From positions 1-5,015 of the forward strand of contig CALBXN010000144.1 of assembly GCA_937890485.1 (NCBI GenBank): 5,015 nt of DNA, given 5' to 3'. The stretch's first letter is position 1; each line of letters begins with the position of its first letter. The notes under the pieces were generated by a model. The model saw only the letters and a program-made list of their open reading frames with translations. It was not told the DNA's origin and made no database searches. The stretch comes from an uncultured Treponema sp. (GTDB lineage: Bacteria > Spirochaetota > Spirochaetia > Treponematales > Treponemataceae). Positions 1-5,015 of this stretch are shown here, in pieces. The position numbers were made by a program, and so were the translations under genes.

Positions 1-1254
1 ATCAGAAATTGTAGCATCACAACCGATAATACAAGGTGCATATTTCCCTGCATGTTCAAAATTAAATGTACCACCTGTTATTGTAAGCCCACCTTTTACA
101 TTAATCAAATTTCCATCTTGAGTAGCTTGTAAGTTGTAAGTTCCTCCATTTATAACTAAGTTGCCAGAAGCATCTATAGGAGTAGATGAACTGTGAGAGA
201 TAGAAACATCACAATTATTAAGCGTGAGAGAACCATTACCATAGGAACAAATACTTTTATTCAAAAACACAGAATCATTTACAACTGTGTTTCCATAAGA
301 ATAAAACTGCCTAGAAAAGTCACCATCTATATAAGCACAAATAAATTCACAATTATTAAGTTCAGTTACGGTATTTTCACCAAGATATAAATAACTAAAA
401 ATTTTATCATTTAATACTAAATTACAATTTCCTTTTAAATACAAATACCATACTGGTTCATTAATTTGAGTTTTAGCATTTGTAAAAGTATCTATTTGAA
501 ATTTTTCAATTTTATCTGAGTCTAATAATTTATTATTTTCAAATTCAACATCACCAGAAGATTCTAAATTGAGTTTTGCATATCCATACATTGTATTATT
601 ATTAAACTTTATATCCGCACCAACAAGATAAATGTAGGCAAATTCATCGTCTAAAAATGTACAATTTTCTATATTATAAGTACGATTATTATATGAATTT
701 TTATCACATATTTGACGAGTCTTAGAGTTTGATATTGTTAAGTCGTAAGAATCTTCCCAAAAAAAAGATATTTGGTCAGTATAAAATTCACAATCATTGA
801 TTGTTATAGTTGATTGTATAAATACAGTATGTGCGGTATTCCCAATATCAAAAAAATAATTACAATTATTTTCTGTGTTTACAAGGCCTTCAATGTAAAT
901 ATTATCTTTTACTGAATCATTACACTCAAAAATTCCTTTAGTTCCATTATTATAATTTTGAATTTTTGTGCGTTTTAATAAATTTCCGTTAGAATCAAAT
1001 TGCCTTTCGGTTGCATTTTTTTCTGTTCCATCAAATCCACCTAGAATTGTAATAGAACCTTCTTTGTATAATTTAAATCCAGTTTTATCTTTGCTAAAAT
1101 ATGTTTTATCTTCGGGAGCTGTTACCCAAATTTCTGCTGCACAATCGGCATTCATTAAAGCGGCTTGTTCTAATGCTAAATCTAAATTTATAAATGCATC
1201 CTGCCAAGAAGTTCCGTTATTTCGTCCAATAGCGTTTATATCAACATAAATTAT
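1..1254 (-). other. Right-handed parallel beta-helix domain (incomplete), residues 740-1157 of the lipoprotein
   Basis: The domain opens with the cap pattern IYVD-x-N-x-x-G-x-x-N-G-TSWQDAF, an amphipathic helix (LDLALEQAALM) and EIWVTAP, followed by GGFDGTE. This order is familiar from pectate-lyase-fold and Chlamydia Pmp-like surface proteins. A rung motif of the form hydrophobic-x-hydrophobic-N-(N/D/G)-x-x-(F/L/Y) then recurs. Clear copies start near residues 889 (ITINDCEF), 911, 932 (YNIENCTF), 954, 975, 1018, 1036 (TELNNCEF), 1062, 1082, 1105 (LVINGGTY) and 1129 (LTITGGTF). Most spacings are 18-26 residues, typical of one helix turn. No polysaccharide-lyase catalytic residues were recognised. 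The helix is still running at the window edge. Confidence 0.8.
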
Positions 1255-3471
1255 ATCGCCACTTTCTTGTAAAGTAACTTTATAATCTTTTTTATAAAGA
1301 CCATTTGAACTTGTTACAGTATAAATTACTTCATTTGAAAAATCTTGAGAACTTACTCCTGAAATTTGAGTTTGTCCGTTTACGCTTACATTTCCTTCAG
1401 CTGTAAAATAAGGAATAAGAGGTATTCCGTCTTTTGCTCCACTACCGTAAGGCATAAGTGCAAAAATAGATAAATCTCGTTGGGTAATTCTTGCTTCAAC
1501 ATCTTTTGTTAAAGATTGATTATCTTGTTGCAAAAATCCAAACGAAGTTAATTCACAAGCAGAGTCTGGATCTGGATTAAATAAAACTTCAACCTTGTAT
1601 TGTTTTGTAACCGTTGAATCTTCATCAGATTTTACAGTGTAGTATTGTGCATATTTAAAATTTTGAGAAGTAAATCCACTTGTTTGTTCTATATTGGAAA
1701 CAAACACAGAACCTGTTGCACTAAATTGTGGAATCAAATCAAATGGTTCTTCTTGACCAAAATATTCAACTTCAATTCTTATTGTTTTTGTAAGTTCATC
1801 AATAATCGCTTGTGTAGTTTGAGTAATTCCAGGATTTAAATAATCACTAAAAGTAAAAGATTTTATGAAAGCTTGTGCTGGAACAACTTTTACAAAATCA
1901 ATTTTAATTGTATAAAGTCTACAATACAAGCCATTTTTTGAAGTACATAAATATTCTGCTGAGTATTCAAAAGAATTTTTTGTAACTCCACTAATTTGTT
2001 CTTCGCCATTTAAAGTTAAAGTTCCAGGTGTAATAAATTCTGGTATCAATTCATAAGGTGCAACATCTCCTTCATATAAAACGGTTGCAGAAACTAATCC
2101 TAAATCACCTTCATTATATACGGAAGCAATTACATTTGATTTAATTTCAGAATTATAAATTTTTCTAAATCTATAATCGATTATACTTCTAATTGTATCA
2201 GGGTCTTCTTGTCTATCAAGAATCAATTTATATTCTACTGAGGATTTTTTTGCATAAACAATAAAAGTACACTCATTTACAGATTCACTAAATGGAATTT
2301 CAGTAACTCCAGAAGTAAATTCTATTTCTGAGCCACTATCAATCTTATAAGTTATTCTTTCTCCAGTAAAAACTAAATCTGGTATAATTCCATAATCAAT
2401 TATCATTTCTACAGGATACAAAATTTTTGCATTTATTTGATTTTCTGAAATTGTAACTTCAGCATCTTTTATAATAAAAGAATTTTTACTTTTTCCAATT
2501 GCAAAATCTGTAATACAAGGGACAGTCTCATCAACTTTTGCCTTGATTTCATACACTTTTGCACTTCTGTCACCAGCAATAACACAAATTAATATTTCTG
2601 ATGAAAAATCCATTGGAACATCAAGTTCTGGCAAAATTAAATTTGTTTGCTTTTGAAAATACAATGATATATATCTATTTAAATCTGTTGCAGTTGTAAA
2701 TCCTGTATAAAAATCTAAAATTTGCTCAAATGAAAAATTACAAGCTTGTAAATAATTTTGTGTCAAAGGTAAAGGTTTTGCCCCATCAGAAACTGTTATT
2801 ATAGGTAAAATTGAATTTTCATCTGGTGAAATTTCAAACTCTACAGTACAATTTGTGTTATCAATAATTGAAGTTCCAACTTGATTTTCAACTTCAAAAG
2901 ATAAAATGTTTTTTTCAGTTTTTGTTGGATCGTAAGGACTATTTTCTATATCTTCCTTTGTTTTTTCTGTTATTACAGAAATTGTATAAATTTGATAATT
3001 ACCCATTCCTGAAATTACATAAAAAGGAACTGGTCTAGAAAAGTCTACAGGCATATCTAATTTTGGAATTTCAAAACCTTTATTTTCTAAAATTAAATTT
3101 ATAAACCAATCAATAAAAGCTCCTTCAATTCTTGCTTTTTGCATTTCAACAGCAAGAGATAAAGGATCTCTTCCTGGAAACATTTTATTTAAATACCTAA
3201 AATCTCCTGGAATGATTTCTGCTTTTTCAGAAATTGTTACAATAGGAATTAAATTTGAAACATCAGTCCCATTTGGAACAACAATTGTAATGTTATTATT
3301 TTTATTAGGAGAATAAACTTGAGAACGACTACCATTTTCATACTGAACTTGAAAATTTATAAGATTTCCTTCTGTAGGAGGTAATAAACTATGAAAGAAA
3401 TTTGTACAAGAAGAAAAAATGAAACACAATAAAAAAACTTTAAATACAACAAAATATGTTTTATTCTTCAT
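1..3471 (-). CDS. Large modular lipoprotein: Ig-like (DUF5018-type) repeats plus right-handed beta-helix; C-terminus beyond window
   Basis: The frame is open without a stop from the ATG at 3469-3471 to the left edge, giving 1157 codons of an incomplete gene. The N-terminus (MKNKTYFVVFKVFLLCFIFSSC) is a lipoprotein signal peptide: Lys near the start, a hydrophobic core, then FSSC with the acylated Cys at residue 22. Residues 36-735 form six consecutive beta-rich modules resembling DUF5018-type repeats (typical core: I-x-S-F-x-F ... L-I-P-x-F ... G-x-V-x-V-N-G-x-x-Q-x-S-G-V ... Y-x-V-T-S-x-N-G ... Y-x-V). Residues 740-816 read like the N-terminal cap of a parallel beta-helix (IYVD, GTSWQDAF, EIWVTAP, ITILGGFDGTE). 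The remainder is beta-helix with Asn-rich turns. No catalytic motif is seen; an adhesin or surface structural role is inference. The start is set by AGGAG nine bases upstream and by stops immediately upstream. It lies in an operon with the OmpA-family gene, 3 bp apart. Existence is near certain; function is unknown. Confidence 0.93.
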   Translation of the reverse strand, partial: MKNKTYFVVFKVFLLCFIFSSCTNFFHSLLPPTEGNLINFQVQYENGSRSQVYSPNKNNNITIVVPNGTDVSNLIPIVTISEKAEIIPGDFRYLNKMFPGRDPLSLAVEMQKARIEGAFIDWFINLILENKGFEIPKLDMPVDFSRPVPFYVISGMGNYQIYTISVITEKTKEDIENSPYDPTKTEKNILSFEVENQVGTSIIDNTNCTVEFEISPDENSILPIITVSDGAKPLPLTQNYLQACNFSFEQILDFYTGFTTATDLNRYISLYFQKQTNLILPELDVPMDFSSEILICVIAGDRSAKVYEIKAKVDETVPCITDFAIGKSKNSFIIKDAEVTISENQINAKILYPVEMIIDYGIIPDLVFTGERITYKIDSGSEIEFTSGVTEIPFSESVNECTFIVYAKKSSVEYKLILDRQEDPDTIRSIIDYRFRKIYNSEIKSNVIASVYNEGDLGLVSATVLYEGDVAPYELIPEFITPGTLTLNGEEQISGVTKNSFEYSAEYLCTSKNGLYCRLYTIKIDFVKVVPAQAFIKSFTFSDYLNPGITQTTQAIIDELTKTIRIEVEYFGQEEPFDLIPQFSATGSVFVSNIEQTSGFTSQNFKYAQYYTVKSDEDSTVTKQYKVEVLFNPDPDSACELTSFGFLQQDNQSLTKDVEARITQRDLSIFALMPYGSGAKDGIPLIPYFTAEGNVSVNGQTQISGVSSQDFSNEVIYTVTSSNGLYKKDYKVTLQESGDIIYVDINAIGRNNGTSWQDAFINLDLALEQAALMNADCAAEIWVTAPEDKTYFSKDKTGFKLYKEGSITILGGFDGTEKNATERQFDSNGNLLKRTKIQNYNNGTKGIFECNDSVKDNIYIEGLVNTENNCNYFFDIGNTAHTVFIQSTITINDCEFYTDQISFFWEDSYDLTISNSKTRQICDKNSYNNRTYNIENCTFLDDEFAYIYLVGADIKFNNNTMYGYAKLNLESSGDVEFENNKLLDSDKIEKFQIDTFTNAKTQINEPVWYLYLKGNCNLVLNDKIFSYLYLGENTVTELNNCEFICAYIDGDFSRQFYSYGNTVVNDSVFLNKSICSYGNGSLTLNNCDVSISHSSSTPIDASGNLVINGGTYNLQATQDGNLINVKGGLTITGGTFNFEHAGKYAPCIIGCDATISD
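1267..2520 (-). repeat. Four DUF5018-like beta-sandwich repeats (residues 318-735)
   Basis: Four diverged modules of about 100 residues follow one another: residues 318-420, 425-530, 532-632 and 637-735. The last three align by eye over LIP-x-F, a G-x-(V/L)-x-(V/L) strand, then Q-x-SG-(V/F)-(T/S), an aromatic strand, (Y/C)-x-V-x-S and a closing Y-x-(V/I)-x-(V/I/L). Examples are EEQISGVTKNSFEYSAEY, EQTSGFTSQNFKYAQYY and TQISGVSSQDFSNEVIY. The first module is the most diverged, keeping only EFTSGVTEIPFSE. Such repeats commonly act as stalks that hold a distal domain away from the membrane. The DUF5018 assignment is from memory of the family pattern, not from a profile search. Confidence 0.7.
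2533..3366 (-). repeat. Two longer N-terminal repeats with a helical insert (residues 36-168 and 188-313)
   Basis: These two modules look like the later ones at their ends: I-x-x-F-x-V at the start, I-P-I-(V/I)-T-(V/I)-S in the middle, and (V/I)-Y-x-I-x-(V/A) at the end. Each also carries an extra segment of about 40-50 residues that appears helical (for example AVEMQKARIEGAFIDWFINL). In both copies the insert ends in the same signature, PKLDMPVDFS and PELDVPMDFS, followed by a hydrophobic strand with V-I-(S/A)-G. They are therefore probably a duplicated subtype distinct from the four repeats that follow. I do not recognise the subtype. Confidence 0.6.
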
Positions 3472-3474
3472 TTA

Positions 3475-4881
3475 TTAATACTCCTCTCGATTTTCAGTTT
3501 GAACAGTATCAATTTTTTCAAACTTATTTTCATCGTTAAAAACTTCTTCTTTAGGAGGGGTTGTCCTTACAAGCTCAGCTTTTCTATATTCATTATATTC
3601 AGAATTTGTTTTTCCTCGTATACGCTTTCCAGATTTAGTTGCTCCGAGTGATTCTACTTTTATACGACGATTTGCTATATTGAAATTTTCAAGTAAGTAA
3701 TCTCTAGCAATATTTGCACGATTTAATCCCATAAGATACTGCAATCTTTCAGTTTCAAAAGGAGCTGAATGTCCTTGAATTAGAATTGTTTCTTCTGGAT
3801 AAATTTCTAGATACTTTCCAATCTCATCAAGAGTATTTAATGCAGTCTGAGTTAACTTATCACTACCTACTTCGAAATAAAGATTCAATAAATCACCTAT
3901 TTTGTATGATTCGATAGTAACAGTATCTTCTATTTTTGATTCTTCGTTTTTTTCGATTTCTACAACTTTGTCAACTTCGATAATCTTTTCAACTTCGATT
4001 ATTTTTTCAACTTCGATTATTTTTTCTACTTCAACGGGAACTTCAATATGCCATAATTTTACTTCTGGTTTTGGTTTTCGTACAATATTCTTAAATGCTG
4101 GCACTGGATAAAATCTCAATCCAATTTCTAAAACAGGTAAAGGAAGAATACCTTCAATTTCCCAAATACAGTCAAGACCTGCATTAATTCGAAGTTTCAA
4201 TACATTATCTAAAAAATTTACACCAAAATTAACTCTTCCATAAATAATTGATGCATATCCATTAGAAGTTGTAAGTTCTTGTTTTGCTAAATCTAATACA
4301 GTTGCATAGTGAGAAATTTCAGAAAAATAAAGACCTCCACCAAAATTTATCCCTAAAGATAACCATTGCCAATTTCTATGATTTGGAGAATATGAATATC
4401 CTAGACCAAAAGTTAATGGCCAAATATCTAACATTCTTACTAAAGGATTAGAACCAGCAACAACATTATGACCTATACTTATCGCTAATTGACCAGAATG
4501 AGAATAGCCTCTAAAAAAATCATATCCAATAGATGTATTCCATCCAGGCTTAGGCATTGTATAGTCTTCAAGACCTGCAATAGCTATATATCTTTGAATA
4601 TTTCCTTCAATAAACAGATTATTTAAAGAAAAAATCTTATTTTCAGTTTCTTTATCATTTTTATTTATTTCATTCGAAATCAAACCGTTTTGTTCAAATT
4701 CATTTGCTAAGTTATTATCTGGCGATACCAAAGAATCAGATAAATTATTCTTAGAGTTATCATCAAAAACATTTGTTGAAACACCATCCAAACAAAATAA
4801 AAATCCAGAGAATAAGTTTAAAATTAACAAAATCACGCACTTTCTTGATATGTACATTTTTTCATCATCCATAAAAATCAT
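3475..4881 (-). CDS. OmpA-family outer-membrane/periplasmic protein with barrel-like N-terminal domain
   Basis: The product is 468 residues from the first ATG. A hydrophobic signal segment spans residues 15-30, preceded by SRK. Residues 35-85 are Asn/Asp/Ser-rich and look disordered. Residues 88-262 have alternating hydrophobic, aromatic and Gly patterns (GWNTSIGYDFF, FGLGYSYS, LSLGINFGGGLYF, VLEIGLRFYPVP) suggesting a small beta-barrel. Residues 283-314 are a hexapeptide-repeat linker. Residues 321-438 are a C-terminal OmpA domain: LYFEVGSDKLTQTALNTLDEIGKYL, ILIQGHS, NRANIARDYL, RIKVESLG, YRKAEL. In this family the domain normally grips peptidoglycan, but the usual GHTD Asp is Ala here (residue 373) while the Arg (388) remains. 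A tail of about 30 residues, rich in acidic ones, follows. The start is uncertain: ATGs at 4881 and 4872 lack a Shine-Dalgarno. The ATG at 4857 (residue 9) gives a more usual signal peptide and has a weak GGA ten bases upstream. It is first in an operon with the lipoprotein. Confidence 0.93.
   Translation of the reverse strand: MIFMDDEKMYISRKCVILLILNLFSGFLFCLDGVSTNVFDDNSKNNLSDSLVSPDNNLANEFEQNGLISNEINKNDKETENKIFSLNNLFIEGNIQRYIAIAGLEDYTMPKPGWNTSIGYDFFRGYSHSGQLAISIGHNVVAGSNPLVRMLDIWPLTFGLGYSYSPNHRNWQWLSLGINFGGGLYFSEISHYATVLDLAKQELTTSNGYASIIYGRVNFGVNFLDNVLKLRINAGLDCIWEIEGILPLPVLEIGLRFYPVPAFKNIVRKPKPEVKLWHIEVPVEVEKIIEVEKIIEVEKIIEVDKVVEIEKNEESKIEDTVTIESYKIGDLLNLYFEVGSDKLTQTALNTLDEIGKYLEIYPEETILIQGHSAPFETERLQYLMGLNRANIARDYLLENFNIANRRIKVESLGATKSGKRIRGKTNSEYNEYRKAELVRTTPPKEEVFNDENKFEKIDTVQTENREEY
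3481..3487 (-). promoter_or_regulatory. Ribosome binding site of the lipoprotein gene
   Basis: On the minus strand the bases read AGAGGAG, a strong Shine-Dalgarno, with nine bases between it and the ATG at 3471. The site lies within the last sense codons (Arg-Glu-Glu-Tyr) of the OmpA-family gene. The ribosome finishing that gene would therefore terminate on the initiation region of the next, which suggests translational coupling. Two TAA codons in tandem (3472-3477) separate the genes. Confidence 0.85.
3940..4029 (-). repeat. In-frame 18-bp tandem repeat encoding a hexapeptide linker
   Basis: Three near-identical 18-base units (3976-3993, 3994-4011, 4012-4029) each encode VEKIIE. They are followed by two diverged units, VDKVVE and IEKNEE, covering residues 285-314 of the OmpA-family protein. 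The second and third units differ from each other at one base. The alternating charged/hydrophobic pattern separates the predicted barrel from the OmpA domain and probably forms an extended spacer across the periplasm. Being a multiple of three, unit gain or loss would alter linker length without a frameshift. Confidence 0.9.
4855..4857 (-). other. Alternative, probably preferred start codon of the OmpA-family gene
   Basis: Starting here gives MYISRKCVILLILNLFSGF, a compact signal peptide with a short basic N-region and a hydrophobic core, and a 460-residue product. Upstream on the minus strand is GGATGATGAAAAA, with GGA ten bases from the ATG, a weak Shine-Dalgarno. The 4881 start would put acidic residues (MDDE) at the front of the signal peptide, would have no visible ribosome site, and would leave a leader of only about 25 bases. 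I favour 4857, without certainty. Confidence 0.5.
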
Positions 4882-4911
4882 TACAATTTTAAGAAAAAAC
4901 TCTCAGAAAAT

Positions 4912-4940
4912 ATTATAAATGAGTTACCCCCCCCCGTCAA
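4912..4940 (-). promoter_or_regulatory. Near-consensus sigma70 promoter with poly-G spacer
   Basis: On the minus strand, the -35 box TTGACG (4935-4940) and the perfect -10 box TATAAT (4912-4917) are separated by exactly 17 bases, the optimal spacing. The expected transcription start is around 4903-4906, about 24 bases before the first ATG and 48 before the one at 4857. The spacer is eight G followed by TAACTCATT, so spacer length depends directly on the G count. Such a match is unlikely to be chance even in AT-rich DNA, because the -35 box and spacing are also right and it sits immediately upstream of the gene. Confidence 0.85.
4927..4935 (-). repeat. Homopolymeric G tract (G9) within the promoter
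   Basis: Nine consecutive C on the plus strand read as G9 on the transcribed-direction strand. The first G is the last base of the -35 box and the other eight lie in the spacer. It is by far the longest G/C homopolymer in this AT-rich window. Tracts of this kind are known sites of slipped-strand mispairing, and placed here a change of one base would shift the -35/-10 distance. Confidence 0.9.
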
Positions 4941-4941
4941 C

Positions 4942-5015
4942 TAGGTAATACTTTATTTTTACAAAATAAAGCAAAAATAAATTTTGTAAATGCAGAATTA
5001 TTAGCCAACGCTCTC
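4942..5015. other. Upstream region with overlapping AT-rich inverted repeats; no supported gene
   Basis: Two perfect inverted repeats share bases. The first is CTTTATTTT (4951-4959) against AAAATAAAG (4963-4971), with a 3-base loop. The second is TTTACAAAAT (4958-4967) against ATTTTGTAAA (4981-4990), with a 13-base loop. They cannot form together. They could be an operator, a weak terminator of a gene to the right, or chance in AT-rich DNA; no T run follows either stem closely on the minus strand. A 25-codon minus-strand frame enters from the window edge and ends with TGA at 4937-4939, inside the -35 box. It cannot be judged as a gene from this fragment. Confidence 0.4.

Noticed and set aside
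193..390. Plus-strand open frame of 65 codons
   Set aside because: It is antisense to the Asn-rich beta-helix codons; the Ile/Thr-rich product mirrors that composition.
968..1249. Plus-strand open frame of 93 codons
   Set aside because: It lies opposite the well-supported beta-helix cap of the lipoprotein and has no ribosome site or recognisable protein features. It is an antisense shadow.
1645..1839. Plus-strand open frame of 64 codons
   Set aside because: It is antisense to a DUF5018-like repeat, has a Cys/Asn/Lys-rich composition unlike a real protein, and shows no Shine-Dalgarno.
3472..3474. Terminator or separate promoter between the two genes
   Set aside because: Only three bases separate them, no hairpin is visible, and a good Shine-Dalgarno overlaps the upstream gene. 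An operon is the simpler reading.
3940..4029. CRISPR-like or intergenic direct repeat
   Set aside because: The units are 18 bases, contiguous with no spacers, in frame, and encode a hexapeptide linker.
3902..4111. Plus-strand open frame with repeated FSTSII
   Set aside because: The repeat is the reverse complement of the VEKIIE-coding units of the OmpA-family gene, not an independent repeat protein.
4792..4881. Lipoprotein signal at the N-terminus of the OmpA-family protein (Cys at residue 30)
   Set aside because: The residues before the Cys are F-L-F, which do not fit even a relaxed spirochaete lipobox with small residues at -1. An ordinary signal peptide is more likely.

Overview
The window is very AT-rich (about 30% G+C by eye). 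Everything supported in it is transcribed on the minus strand. The style suggests a spirochaete, most likely Treponema. The pointers are an OmpA-family protein with a repeated (V/I)EK(I/V)(I/V)E linker, a large lipoprotein built from DUF5018-like Ig-type repeats plus a right-handed beta-helix, and a poly-G tract inside a sigma70-type promoter. This is inference from style; no marker gene is present and I cannot name a species.

Reading the minus strand from right to left: positions 4942-5015 hold no supported gene, only AT-rich inverted repeats and a short open frame cut by the window edge. A near-consensus promoter follows at 4912-4940, TTGACG-N17-TATAAT. Its spacer is half filled by a run of G (nine G in all, 4927-4935). 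It drives an OmpA-family outer-membrane protein (3475-4881) with a signal peptide, a predicted beta-barrel-like N-terminal domain, a hexapeptide-repeat linker and a diverged C-terminal OmpA domain.

Three bases after its stop codon begins a large lipoprotein gene (3471 to the window's left edge, 1157 codons seen, no stop reached). It has its own Shine-Dalgarno inside the last codons of the OmpA gene, so the two form an operon. The lipoprotein carries a lipobox Cys at residue 22, six consecutive beta-sandwich-like repeats, and then a parallel beta-helix whose rungs recur about every 22 residues.

Taken together, the window looks like a two-gene cell-envelope operon. One product is a barrel or periplasmic protein, the other a long, probably surface-displayed or periplasm-facing lipoprotein. 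Both may be switched together by length changes of the poly-G tract that sets the -35/-10 spacing. That switching model is the most interesting feature here and is inferred, not shown.
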